A stretch of 64,000 bases of DNA, taken from assembly GCA_010909165.1 (NCBI GenBank), contig MU008158.1, positions 2,815,478 through 2,879,477 on the forward strand, in the 5' to 3' direction. The stretch is from Anthoceros angustus. Its lineage: Eukaryota; Streptophyta; Anthocerotopsida; Anthocerotales; Anthocerotaceae. A model generated the notes under the pieces. The model was given only the letters and a program-made list of their open reading frames with translations. It was not told where the DNA came from and made no database searches. This document shows positions 1-12,280 of the stretch, piece after piece; position 1 is the first letter of the stretch, and the number at the start of each line of letters is the position of its first letter. The translations under genes and the position numbers were made by a program.

Positions 1-202
1 TTTCAAGAGAATTACTGTGGATTAAGACTTTGAATCAATCACTTATTTTCATTTCAAATATTTTATTATATATAGAGTTGAGCGTTTATCACATCTAGTC
101 TTCTAACGTCGCTCCACTCCGCTTCCGCTCTACGTCGTACTTATCACGACTTGACGACGATGGCCGCTGTCGCTTGTGCGATACCTGTGGACTTCAGGTC
201 TC

Positions 203-3200
203 TTACTCCGGTTGCGGCCGTGCTTGGACGATGTAGATAGTATCATCCACAATACATCCCTCAACATCTTGAGCTGCGCCGAATTTTTGTTCCAAGAAGA
301 AACCTATCGCAGCGAGGCGTTGTCCAATCAGTTTGCGATAATCCGTCTCGGTCGACAGGCGCTTCTTGCTGTAGTCGATGATCTTGGGCACGATCTTGGC
401 ATTTGCAGCGTCCCCAGGTTGCACAATCAATTCATCGCTGAAGTTGGCGAACGCCAAAGTTCTTATGCTCCCGTCGAACTTGCCACACTGAAGACGCCAA
501 GGTGTTCCTTTTTTACCCGATGCCAGAGTCTCTCCCAGGCCCACAGCTATTTCTGCTTGCACCACGTTTGCATTCCGATCTATCGGACTCACAGTGTGCA
601 GAACGAAACTCAACTCTGGCGTCAATAGCTCCTGGACTAAAACTGCCATTCTTGCTGCTCGCTGGGGAACACCAGCAACTCTTCTGCTCAGAACAGCTCG
701 TCGAGTATAGAGGGATGCCCACACCTCAGATACTGCCTTGCCAAAGGCTTCCGGTTCAGATGTTCTCACATTTGCAATGGAATCGTAGAGACCAGCCCCA
801 GACATTCCAGCCAAATCCTCCACATTTGCACTAGATCTCACTATCAGTCTAGCATCCGCCTGGAAAGCCTTCCCTATACTGTTTATAGTCGATGCAGGCA
901 ACCTCTGTGCACCAACCAGCGCCCTGAGCTCATTACATACTTTATCCAGCTCACCACCCTCCAGTTGGACGGTTTCCACTTTTTCCAATAATGATTCGAA
1001 CTCCTTTATCTTGCCGCTAGCTGACAAAGCCTCCTCCATGGCACCAAAGGGTATCACTCGACCCTCCGGCACTTTGAATGCTGCTGGAACTCCCTGATCG
1101 CTGAACACTGCCAACGCGCACGGAACCATCAACAGAAGGCAGACAGAAAACAAGAGGCAAGATCAGCGCTAGACAACTTGTAAGATTGGATACCCTTCAA
1201 AGCCTGCTCAGCTAATACAGCAAGTTGCCCACAAAACGCAGCCTTTGCACCCGCTGTCTCTGTAACAGCGTTCGACAACTCTAAGATAGTACCAGCTTTA
1301 CTGGTCACAACCTGAAAATCCATGACGCAAATTTTCAGCTTACGTGCAACGATCGCCAGCGGCATGCTAGCCCCTAAGTTCCTCCAAGTGTCAAAGAATC
1401 ATTGAAGGTGTGCTTCGCTGGTGCATACCTGACTCTCTTTCACAAGCACCTTGGTTCTGCCAGTGGCAGCTTGCAGGCCTAAGGTACTGTCCCCAGCTGC
1501 CTTTTCCTGTTGTGCATGACTCTTGGCCACGCTTGCGGGCTGAACATCTCCGCTTATTGGGCCAGTGTGGGCCGTAACACTCACACCTTCTGGTGTTGCC
1601 TCCAACCTGTACCACAAGGTCGAGAATTCACCACTAACTTGGTATCGTAAAACGCCCAGAATCGGACGTCAGAGACACTTAGTGATGGGAAGAGAGGGTT
1701 ACTTGATTGCTCGACCGGCCAAAGCATGAATATCTGCAATCCTCTCATCGTCATCACATGTTACAAACACTACCTTCTCCTGCAGGGATGCAGGAGGTTT
1801 ATAGGCTTGGATTAGGTAGCTGGCACATAAAAATAATTCACTGAACCTGTAAAGCCATCCCCAGAACAGCTGCAGACCTGTCGGGCACGGACACCCAAAT
1901 GTGATAGATGAGGAAGTTCGTGCTGGAGAATCACACCGGCCACATTACGACCCGCAGCCTTTACCTGCAGTTTCCGCAACAGTGATATGAGTTCAACAGA
2001 AGCATTGGCCAAGAATTTGAAAGTCGAACAGGCTGCTCTGAGACACACCTCCTCGTCACCGTCAGACTCTTTCACCAAAAGCACGACGGGCCCCTCGATC
2101 GATTTAGGAAGAGAGCCTGGAACAATACGCTCTACCTGTGCAAAAATCGCATTGATGTGAGCTTCTTAATACGCAGAAATGCTCCGGATTCAGTGACAGC
2201 GGTCTTTGAAGATGAGATCCAGGAAACGGAATCGAATCAAAGTACCCATGTATTACCTCAAGTAAAGTACCATACGCCACACCCGGCATGAGTGTATCCC
2301 AGCCCTCTGTGCCAGTGATAGAGCGGACAGCTTTCAGGAGCAAAGAGCACAGCTTGGAAAGCTGAAAGACTACACTGAGAAACACAAGACAACGAGATCA
2401 GGGGGTCAGATCAAAATAACATAAGAACGGCACTTTGTTCCCGAATCACTATCTTGCGACGACCTGAACGGTCATCCCAAGTAAAACGGACCTTGCACGA
2501 ATTTCAGCTTCAGCATACGTCCTGACACTGTTCTCGGGAATCCCTAACGCTTTTCCCAGTTTCTGCTCGGTTAAACGAAATCACGGTCTTTCACGGTCAG
2601 CATGCCACATTCTTCGACTTCGAACTGCTACCAGCGAAGCTTCACACTAAGACTCTGCGCACTCTCCACTCACCTCAACACGATCAGGAAAAAGCTGCAA
2701 AATGATATCGGAGTAGGCTTCTGCAAGACGTCGTGCACGATCCAGAGTCCCCTTGAGCCTCAACGCCCATATCCTTAAGCCCTCTTCCTTATCTACATAC
2801 AAAAAACCGTGCACAAAACTGAAGTGAGAAGCCCTTCCTGATTTGTCCAAAATGCACCGTCCTTGCACTCTCTTCGTGCCATTTCATACATCAGTCATAA
2901 ACTTGGATTGTTTGCTGCTCACCTCCAGTCTGGGGAACACCAGCAGCTTGCCAAGTCATGAGCTCGTTCTCAATGGCAAGGCATTCTCCCTGCTGGAATC
3001 CCGACAAGCCGAGCTGACGGACACCGAGAACCGCTGCACCTAAAGGGTGGTTCCATACTCCAATGTTTGCAGCCCATCCTTCTTTTGCAAGCCACTTCGG
3101 ACCTCCAGCAGCATCCAACGTATTTATGAACCTGCGCAAACACAGGTATTGGACTAGGGCAACACTCTTAAGCAATGGATGACAAGACATGTCACCAACC

Positions 3201-5674
3201 TGCTTAGTAGCACAAAAGAGTAGTCTTCCATCCCGATCTCAGACAGTCGCCACTGTAGAGTAAGAGTACGACGGATGAACCTCCAAATTCCCAAAAAGGA
3301 AGGAATCAAAACAATCATACCGGAAATGCAGGTCGACACACCTTTTGACGCATAGCAATAGCATCATCCGGGGCATCATTCCGGAGTCCGCTCTCCAAAC
3401 CCTTCAGAAGCCCAGCTCTTAAACCTGTGAGTGCGTGCAGGGTTCCAATCAATGCGTCTGTTCCTTTCACAGCACTCCCATTTGTCACAGCCTGGCCCAG
3501 GTCATCCAGTTTCTGCAATGAACGGCATACCCTGTCAGACAGAGGAGGACACCAAATAATGGATAGGAAGCTGATGGGAAAGAAGGAAAAGGACGTTGTG
3601 CTGCTCGAACCGTGCACCCTACCTTCTTCTGACTCAGGAAATTGCCGAGCGCTGAGGCCTGCTTCTCATCCAGAGATGGACGAACACCCTCCAATTGCTC
3701 GGTCAAGCTGCACGAATCAAGATCTTCAGCTGGTGCACAAGACAACTCCAAAACATAGATGCAGCTAGGGGCACTTAAATGTTGCAGAGTGACATAAAAT
3801 GGGAAGGAACTCACTTTCCTGCATTGAAGAAATCCTTCAACTCGCTGTAAAAAATCTTCAGCTGCTCAAGAAAGGCTTCGCTATACTCTCCAGAGTTCTT
3901 GGTGACTCGGGCTAACAGTGCCTCTGTTGCCACTAGGTCTTCCGGACCAGCATTTCGATGAAGCTTGTTTTGGATGGTGTGCTTGATTTCTTGCTACAAC
4001 CAACAGAACGAACGGTGTGGGTTTCGTGAACATAGCATGACGAGAACGTTGACTTGAGCTGACACAAAATTCCACAAATAATACCTTGAGATCATGGGGA
4101 ATGTCATTCCTGTGAGCGATGTCCCTTATTCGAGTCAAGGGGACTGCCGCTGTAAACTCGGCTTTAAAAGCTGGCAAGTTAGGGTGGATCTTCCTCATGA
4201 CAACCACGTCCTGCACAGCAGGAACACACATCTGAACAACCAGATCACGGCGAAAGGTCAACATCGGCAGAATCGGCTCCAAGTGAGAGAACTTGCCTTG
4301 GAGGAGACCTTCTTGTCAGTGGCAAGTCTCTCCAACTCCGTGAAGATGAGACGAGATATCTCTGCATGTTTGTTCGGACGGTGATGACTGCCATCTTCAT
4401 AGCATTGAACTTGACCAGTATTGATCCACTGACCTTACCATTATGCAGAAAAGCAACCAGTCAAAAAAATGTGCCACATTGTCACAGAGGCATGTAAAAA
4501 TAAGAGTGCCAACCATCAGAAAAGGCTGACGCAGTACATTCATGCGATGAGACTTCTCTACCTTCAGGTAAGCTGCAGAGTAAACGAGGGCGTCCAAACG
4601 CTCTGCTTCCCCTAAGTCGCTGGTAACGAGTTCCCGCACCACCTCCAACTGCAGACACGGTTCACCAGAACAACCATCAGCCAGAACGCATGCCATGCCG
4701 CTCGAGCGAGCAACATAATTCACCAAAACTGCACACTCTAACACGAGTTGTGGCAAGCCAAAAGGTACCTTCCGCCACCAGTTGCTGGCAGAACGGTCTC
4801 CCTCCACAATCTTGAGAGCAGCGCCCTGCAGCCCCGACAGATCCCACTTCCCGGACCGCTGGCTGGAGTGCTCGTTGGACCGCATGAAAGAGATGTCCCT
4901 GCCTTGCCAACCTTGCACAAAAGACGTGGACTCCGTCTCACCGGAAGAGAGACTACCTTCCATGCTCTCCGGCTGGGGCAGATCAGCGTGGGGACCGGAT
5001 GTGCCATTCTCAGATGCCACACCCCCCTGCCCCGGGCTGGTCAGGGAGACAAAATCCACCTGCTCCTGAGTCCGGTCCCAGTGCGACACGACCTCGAACC
5101 CCGCCACCTCACCGGGAAGCTGCAAAGCCCGGTTAGGCCCGCCCTCCCAAACAACGTGCCCGTCCGCGGTCACAAGCACGTACTTGAACTCCACAGCCTC
5201 CCCCGCATTCGCCTGGATGTCCGCCACCCAACCCTCCGGCGTCCACACCATGGGGACGCGGTTTTGCCAGGAGCCAGTCCAGTCAGCTGAGCCGATGATG
5301 GCATGGTGCTCCCCGAATTGCACCTGGTGCTCCAGCCGCAGCCGGAGCCTCACTTTCTGGTCTTGGCAGCGCGTGACCACGGCGGACGCCCTGGGGGAGG
5401 CGGCAGCCGAGTGAGACACAACAAAAAAGAGATCAGACAAGCACACGGTGAGCAAGGCTGGGAAATACCTAGCGTGCATCCTCACGGCGGGCCGCGAGCT
5501 GACGAATCTGGCCTGGCCGAGGCCGGCGCGGGCCGGGGCGGAGGCGGAGGCGGAGGCGCGGCGGCCGGAGTGGCAGGCGGAGTCGACATCGTCGCGGCTC
5601 GCGATCCCGGCCCCGCGCACAGTGCGAGAAACCGCGAGCATTGCGTCCGAGGAGAGCAAGCAATGCAGCACCAT
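203..5674 (-). CDS. PWD: Phosphoglucan, water dikinase (PWD/GWD3), plastid starch phosphorylation
   Basis: This enzyme transfers the beta-phosphate of ATP to glucosyl C3 of starch already phosphorylated by GWD, opening granules for breakdown in the plastid. The gene has many exons. Exon 1 (5469-5674) encodes a basic Ser/Ala/Arg-rich leader that reads as a transit peptide. A 78-base intron (5391-5468) is in frame and so looks coding. Exon 2 (4562-5390) carries an N-terminal CBM20 starch-binding domain (GSADWTGSW, then KYVLV). The middle exons hold the conserved stretch [16 protein letters not shown] near 4.1 kb. The phosphohistidine motif [11 protein letters not shown] lies at about 1880-1918. 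The C-terminal nucleotide-binding domain (203 to about 1110) has [17 protein letters not shown] and ends in VQARPQPE, as the family does. CBM20 at the N-terminus separates it from GWD1. The start at 5674 was preferred over an in-frame ATG at 5893 because the shorter leader fits a transit peptide. I saw no break in the exons read. Confidence 0.93.
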
Positions 5675-6039
5675 CGCCGAATTGGCGTGAGATGAGAAGG
5701 GAAGACCGCAGCCTGGGCGCTCCGCTGTGTCCCGTCTGGGCGTCTCTCCAAATGTTAGCTGCTGTGGGCGAGCGCGCTTACTTGGCTGCCGCCCTTCCCA
5801 CACACGGACCCGGTCCCGCTCTAGCCCTGCCGAACACGTGGCCAGTGACAGAAACTCGAGTCGAACGCCGCCACCTGTCGCACATACTGCCACGCGGGGC
5901 AGTTACCCGCCCTTCAAACATCGCCTCGGGATTGGATCATTCTCTCCGCTCTCCTTATTATGTACGGTCACCACGGGCCAAAAGTAATCGGGGATGGGTA
6001 ACACCCAATCATCGTACTAATCCCACAGGAGTTGCTTTT
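5675..6039. promoter_or_regulatory. Upstream region of PWD
   Basis: This GC-rich stretch lies directly upstream of the PWD start on the minus strand and should hold its 5' UTR and core promoter. I see no distinctive element that I could name. The open frames here are continuations of the PWD frame and its shadows. Confidence 0.3.
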
Positions 6040-6051
6040 GACCATCAATGC

Positions 6052-6330
6052 GTGTCCATTTGGCCGTAAGCCATTTGGACCCTATGGGCTAAGGGCTAAG
6101 GGCTATGGGCTATGGGCTATGGGCTATGGGCTATGGGCTATGGGCTATGGGCTATGGGCTATGGGCTATGGGATTAGTATCGGGATGGGATGCCTAGAGC
6201 GAGTGGATGCCATTGCCATTGTTGCTAGTAGCTTAGGCATACCATGCTATAAGTTGTGAAGTACCTAGTCTCATTATTGGAAAATTTCTATCCCAGTGGA
6301 CTATAATAGACTTCATCATCTTCTTCTTAT
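6052..6330 (+). repeat. Dispersed short repeat, copy 1 (SINE- or MITE-like)
   Basis: It opens with the near-palindrome TGTCCATTTGGCC...GGAC, then carries an expanded GGGCTAT array. A body follows that is shared with copies at 40.9 and 42.9 kb: GTAGCTTAGGCATACCATG, then AAGTTGTGAAGTACC, then CCCAGTGGACT. It ends in a TTC-rich tail. It is the most diverged of the three copies and its leading palindrome is in the opposite sense to theirs. No target-site duplication was found around it. Confidence 0.6.
6083..6172. repeat. Heptanucleotide array (GGGCTAT)n
   Basis: About 13 head-to-tail units of TATGGGC occupy 90 bases, the first two being GGGCTAA variants. The array sits inside dispersed repeat copy 1 and is absent from the other two copies, so it expanded after insertion. 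It is not the plant telomere unit TTTAGGG. Confidence 0.95.
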
Positions 6331-6345
6331 ATGAGGGAGTTTGAG

Positions 6346-6525
6346 CGAATTCTTGGTACAATGTCACTCCAGGGATGACATTGAAAACTAGTTAGCTTGC
6401 AGGCGAGCTCTTGTTACAACGTCACTTCTTAAAGAATGACATTGAAAACTAGTTATCTTGCTGGCGAGCTCTTGTTACAACGTCACTTCTTAAAGGATGA
6501 CATTGAAAACTAGTTAGTTTGCACG
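6346..6525. repeat. 61-bp tandem repeat, three units
   Basis: The units are 6346-6403 (58 bp, most diverged), 6404-6464 (61 bp) and 6465-6525 (61 bp). Units 2 and 3 start CGAGCTCTTGTTACAACGTC and contain GACATTGAAAACTAGTTA. Each has a short internal inverted repeat (GTCACTTCTT...AATGAC). There is no variable spacer, so this is not a CRISPR array. Confidence 0.93.
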
Positions 6526-7168
6526 TTAGAAATAACTGGGGTTTCTTTTAGTGAATTTAGAGACTTTATAGATATTTTAAAACATACATCCAAGTCCTAC
6601 ACTAGGATTTTGATATGGATTAGTCTTATAGGTCACGAACAATTGCTAGCCTCAGTCCCGTAGGGCACTAACAATTGGTGGCCCCCCACACTTGTCATGA
6701 AGTCCTTGATATTATGGATTTTCAAAATAACCTTGTACATATAATCTAGTAATTCCTTCAAAATAGGAAAGCCCCACACGAGGTGGGTCCCCCCTATTTA
6801 GGCTGTACCAGTTTTCCAAGGCTTAGGGTATGAATCCTAGGTTATAGATTAATTTAGACTCAAGGTAAACCTTAGGTTGAGGGTAAAAAGAAATCATCTT
6901 ATATCAACTTATACTAATCTAGTCCTTAAAAATATATGTACCTATATATAGGTATACATATTACTACCTACATAAAATATCCATGAATTATTTTTATATA
7001 TTCTTATACCTAGTACCATATTTAATAAGTATGTAAGCTAGATTAATTTAATTATCCTGATTTTATAAGAAAACCTACCTTCTTTAGATCATCAGAACTG
7101 CGGTTTCATCTTATTTATGTCATAGATTTATTTAGTGAGTCAGGTGTGCACCATAGTCATGTCCAAAA
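6526..7168. other. AT-rich region upstream of the U-box gene
   Basis: No coding exon is visible. The segment from about 6561 to 6700 resembles 17385-17460 and may be a diverged repeat. The rest is AT-rich and should contain the promoter and 5' UTR of the U-box/armadillo gene starting at 7169. Confidence 0.35.
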
Positions 7169-10100
7169 ATGGACATTGATTTGCAATGGTTTTGGAAAGA
7201 GAACCAAGACGGAAGTGAACAAGGAGCATGGCCAAAAGATATTATCAAATTGATGGCTTACATCGTTCTTGAAGGAAGAGAAGTATTGTGTTATAAAGAA
7301 TTGTTTTCAGACTTCGTAGATAGGATAGTAGCCTTAGGACCCTTTCTCCAAACTCTTCAAGAGGTCTTGGAAAAGAGACTATGCTTAAATGTCACTTCAA
7401 TCCAATATGAGCAAATAGAACATGAAGCATTTAAATCACAAGACAACCAAGGATCATATACGCATGGAAAACAACTCAAGATTGAAGATGCTAACACTAA
7501 AGATTGTATGAGTAATCCAGATGATATGATCAACACTAATATTACTGTTTCCTTTGAAAATTGTGCTCAAGAAGGAAGTTTAGATGCTTTAGTGACTATG
7601 CTACGACAAGTAGTAGGACTTATTCACCTTTGTAAAAGTCCTCAACTTCTCACATATGTGCTTTTCGAAAATGAAGAAATTGTTCAGAGACTAGCTTCTA
7701 TAAGATTTCGTATAGGTGATATAGTAGAAACCCTTCTCCAAAGAATCATTAGTAAAGGTGATATAGTGTTTCGAGAGGCTATTAGTGGTATCCTTGATAC
7801 CACAATTGTTGCATACCAAAGTTTGCAAAGCAAATCTTTTCTAGTTGACGAAGACGACAAAGAGATGATGGACGGTATATGTACTTTGATAGAAAGGTAT
7901 AAACCAGGTAGTCTTCCAGATATTCTCTCCAAAGACTTAAATCAACAAGTTGATGGAATTTTTGAGAGCTTAATCTTGGATAGTTCGTCTCCAAGAAATA
8001 TTGTATTTGATCAGTCAAACATGGATTTTCAAAAATTGTGCAAAGCCATTATGTCAACAGGGTCTTGTTTACTCGACATAGAACAATCGAAAATATCAGA
8101 AACAAATCCGCTCAATTCTGCAAAGATGGATAGAAGGAAAAGTGCCACAAGTGTCATATGGACAAGGCCACAAACCAATGTAGAGAAACTCTCACCACAT
8201 AGCCCTCGTGTATTATTAGAAGTTGATTCTCCTACAATACTTTGTGGAGGTTTTATTGAAAAACCTCTTCAAGAATTACCAGTAAAAGGTAAGTTGTCTA
8301 AAGTATTATCTACTTACATACATAAGTAAAAGTGTCTTGAAATGTCAAAAACCAATGATAAGCTTGAGTTCTCATAAAAATCATTTCTCTTCAGAAATTA
8401 ATCAAGCTCCAACTTTGGAAAAAGAAAATGCTTCAAGTAGTAAGAGAAATTCTTATATCCCTAGAAGTCGGAGATTAAGCAGTAAATCATTTGGTAGAGG
8501 TGATGATGAACCTCCTTGGGAATTTTTATGTCCTATAAGCAGAGAGCTTATGAGTGATCCGGTAATAGTTGCAACGGGTCAAACATATGAGCGAAATCCA
8601 ATTCGAAAGTGGATTGGAGAGGGTCATCGTAGTTGCCCTGTGACAGGTAGCTTCAGTTGCAAACCTTTGTCATTTAACATATAGGAAACTTTTAATTAAA
8701 AAATTAAGTATTCATAACAATCTGATTTTTTTGCGAAATATGTGGCAGGGCTTGCACTAAATAACATAGACTTATTGCCTAATTATGCACTCCGCCATGC
8801 GATTGAAAGATGGGCTTCTACCCACGGGATTACCTTGGCTAAGCCAGAAATTGTTCCAGCACCACGTTCTACGGGAACAACTTATATAAATCCAGAATGG
8901 AGTAATAGATTGCCTGACTCTGATACAATTGTAATGATTGCCGTTAAAAAATTGTATTGCGGAAACCTTGAAGAGCAGGTACGTAGCAACGTAAGCTTTT
9001 AATTTTTTTTCCATCATATATATATGCACACGGGAATTATTATTTCATCTTCATTTTTTCTTGTAGGAAACAGCATTAGCTCAACTTTGTACCATAACAA
9101 GCGAAGGTGGGGAGGAAGGACGGTACAAAACGGCTGAAGCAGGAGCCGTACCTCCTTTAGTATACCAATTGCATATCGGCAACATGAAGGCGAAAGAATT
9201 GGCAGCTAGATGTATACGATTCTTATGTCGCAGTAGTAATCCTATGATTACACAAGCTGCTGCTAGTGCTATTCCATTTTTGGTTAAACTTCTCCAAGAG
9301 GTAGGATACCAATCGCTTATATGAAATGTACATATAGTTTTGTCTCTACTACGTGATGTATGTCAAACAAACATTCTTCCATAGCATATCAAAGATGCTT
9401 TTTTAAATCTTTAAATGAGTCATGCAGGGTTCAATGGAAGCTGGAGAAGCTGCAGCTGGAGCTCTTGTAAATTTATCAGCCAAGACTGATGTGAATAAGG
9501 TTGCAATTGTAGCAGCAGGAGCCATTCCATGTTTAGTTAAGATGCTAGAGACGAACAATGGATATGTTGCAGCTCAAGAGGTGGCAGCAGCTGCGTTGTG
9601 CAACCTATCCATTAATAATGATAGTAGAATACAAATTGCAACAGAAGGAGCTATTCCTCTTCTAGTACAGGTAAGAATGTGCAACAAGTCTATACATTGA
9701 TAAAAGATACATGTATAATAGAGTATGATTTAACTTGCTAACTAGCAAACATATGCCTCAGGACGTGCTCTAGATAGCGTATCTCATGGATCTACATCAC
9801 GTCGACATACCTATTTGCTTAGGAAGTAATTTTAAATCCTTGCAAGCTTGATGGCTTGTTGAAATCTCGCAAAAGTATAACTTTTTTCACGATAATGGTT
9901 TTTATTTCAGCTATGCTGCAATATTTTAATGGAATTTTTGTTTCAGCTTTTCTCATTTACAATTTATCATTCCATGACTTTTTAGGTTGTTAAAAACTGT
10001 CCAACAAAAGAAGCCGGTGAATATGCTGCACACGCTCTTGGAAGTTTGGCTTGTGACAACGAGGAAAACGCTCTTATCATGGTTGAGGTACCATGAGTAT

Positions 10101-10834
10101 TTTAAGCTATATAATTATTTTATATTTATTGAGAGCAAAGCATTGGACTATGGATATATAATGTTGGAAAATAAAGGTTTAAAATAAAAACTGTAAAGTA
10201 ATGTGTGTAGGTGGGAGCGATTCCAGTTATAGTGGCTTTTGCAGGTTCTGGAACACCATGGGCTCAAGATGCTGCCACACGAGCTTTGCGGAACCTATCT
10301 TTTATTCCATCAATCAGGAAAACGCTTCGTGAAGAAGGTGCCATACAACAATTGGGTGCCTTAGTAGATTCAGGCACCCCTAGGTCAGCAGAAGCTGCTG
10401 TTACAGCATTATGGAATTTGTCTCTAGATGCTCAACTTGCTCAAATTCCTCTTCCTTCAACATCATCACATCTTTTGATTTCTCCTTCAGCTGAGTCAAT
10501 GTCCCCTCATCAACTTTTTCCAGAAGATATTGTAGAACCCAACTATGTATCAATAAATTCCTCTCAAGTCTTGCAAGTACCTCATGTAGAGTCTATAGAA
10601 CCATTACCTTTACCTATTATAGATTCCATTTCTATAGAGTCAATACCTGTACCAATTGCAGATTCCATCCCTTTAGAGTCAATAGCTCTACCAATTGTAG
10701 ATTCCATATCTATAGAACCAATACCTTTACCAATTACAGATTTTATGCCCTTAGGACGAATACCTCTACCAATTACAGATTCTATGTCAATTGAAGTTGT
10801 ACAATCAATACCTGGTGAGTCAGGGCTAACATAA
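7169..10834 (+). CDS. U-box/armadillo-repeat E3 ubiquitin ligase (PUB-ARM)
   Basis: The product should transfer ubiquitin from an E2 to substrates held by its armadillo repeats. Seven exons are 7169-8288, 8395-8646, 8749-8978, 9067-9300, 9428-9670, 9986-10087 and 10211-10834. All junctions keep frame and are GT-AG, giving 934 residues. Exon 1 encodes the helical U-box N-terminal (UND) domain. The U-box spans exons 2-3, opening with [20 protein letters not shown] and then [13 protein letters not shown]. Exons 4-7 encode armadillo repeats ([34 protein letters not shown]). The C-terminal 90 or so residues hold about five degenerate 13-residue repeats of the type [13 protein letters not shown], not usual for the family. 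The gene is far more AT-rich than its neighbours. The precise orthologue among plant PUBs cannot be told by eye. Confidence 0.92.
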
Positions 10835-10940
10835 TCATATAAGTTCCGTAAACCATAGTAATCAAAGGTCAATGGTTGTACAATCAAATACCTGGTGAGT
10901 CGGGGCTAATATAGATATCTAAATCATATAATTTCCAAAG
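10797..10940 (+). repeat. Tandem duplication across the stop codon of the U-box gene
   Basis: A segment of about 75 bases at 10797-10860, with the last codons and the stop, is repeated at 10875-10940 in the 3' UTR (TTGTACAATCA, ATACCTGGTGAGTC, GGGCTAA). The second copy has one extra A and a few substitutions and is not translated in the predicted protein. Confidence 0.85.
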
Positions 10941-11310
10941 AAGAAATTGTAAACGATACTACTTAAAGGTCAATGTCATGGCGAGTGAGCCTTCTTCTTT
11001 TGTTCCTAAATTTTTTGAAGTTTATCCGTCGAGTTTTGTTCCGTGACATCACATAAGCAGTGACCATGATGGTCTTTACTTACTTACTTTAAATTGGGTA
11101 CTCTCACGCGTGTGAACTCGCACAAGAGAGTCCAGCATGCCCAACCATGGACGACATCAAGTACATAGCCCTCAAGGGCAAGGAACGTGGAGAATTTATA
11201 AATACGCGGAGATGAGAAGTCCCATCTACAATGAGGCAAAGAGAACAACCCCGTAGTGGGCCTAGACCAAGGTGGACTAGCTCCCCAAGAAATAGCTAGT
11301 CTACAGTAAG

Positions 11311-11450
11311 TTTTACTCACCAACTACAAGTGTTTTGGCCGGTACTAAATGAAATGTTATACTTACCAACCACAAGATTGGCCGGTACTAGATGAAATGT
11401 TATACTTACCAATCACAAGATTTTTCGTCAATAGTACATGAGATATTATA
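11311..11450. repeat. About 44-bp imperfect tandem repeat, three units
   Basis: Units begin near 11311, 11357 and 11400. They share ACTTACCAACCACAAGA and GGCCGGTACTA. The third unit is the most diverged. Confidence 0.8.
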
Positions 11451-11752
11451 TTATTAGACGTTATCATGTTTATGGAAACTTTTGTACAACATGTTAAGGA
11501 ATATTAGAACCAACACATAATAACTATAATCGCTTTTATAAATCATTCCTTGATAAATCATTATGAAATACATAAAGAATATCAAGGCAGAAAACACTTT
11601 TTCTTACAGATTTATGAGAACAATTTGTTTTAATAGTCAGAGATCTAATCATCCCTTCTACTAGGAAAAATGACTTACCATGAAGTGAAGAACTAATAAT
11701 GTTCCAAGATCAAAATACTAAAGATCTTCATTTTTCATTGTTATGAAATTAT

Positions 11753-11860
11753 AACTAAAAAGTCACAAAAACTATCTGAATAGGTAATGTCAAGGTTGCA
11801 TAACTAAAAAGTCACAAAAACTGTCTAATTAGGTAGTGTCAAGATTGCCTATGATGCCTA
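11753..11860. repeat. About 54-bp tandem repeat, two units
   Basis: ATAACTAAAAAGTCACAAAA followed by TAGGTA-TGTCAAG-TTGC occurs twice in direct succession with few mismatches. Confidence 0.85.
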
Positions 11861-12222
11861 GCTTATAAGGACCTACATAGTGTCTAGATTGCCAATGAAC
11901 CATCACCTGCGCTTGTCATTATCGTAAAATAGCTATGTGAAAGGTCTATGGAGAGATGGATACTCGAAAGAAGGTTAGATGGCTACTCGGAAGAAGGTCG
12001 AGCTGAGTGTTGAATCGTGGTGATAAGGTCTTCTTCAGCGTAAATTGACATGTCCGTGTTAAATTAGCTTGTCCTGTTAAATTGGCATGTCCCGGGTCTA
12101 TTAAATTGGCATGTCCCTGCGGGACAGACCACTTTTGGGCTTAATTGGCATGTCCTTACTCGAGACTGTCCACTCTTGGGCTTTACCAGTATGAGTGAGA
12201 CAGACCACTTTTGGGCTTTTCA

Positions 12223-12280
12223 AACAGGAGTCTGTAAGCAGGTGTAATCAACAGGAGTCTGTAAGCAGGTGTAATCAACA
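12223..12280. repeat. 27-bp direct tandem repeat, two units
   Basis: The unit CAGGAGTCTGTAAGCAGGTG plus TAATCAA occurs twice in a row. Confidence 0.85.

Noticed and set aside
4397-5893. Long 498-codon frame taken as a complete gene
   Set aside because: It reads through two introns of PWD (5391-5468 in frame, and the one after 4562) and upstream leader. It is part of the PWD gene.
6346-6525. Possible CRISPR-like array
   Set aside because: Units are directly adjacent without unique spacers, and the DNA is a plant nuclear genome. The 27-bp array at 41.4 kb fails for the same reason.
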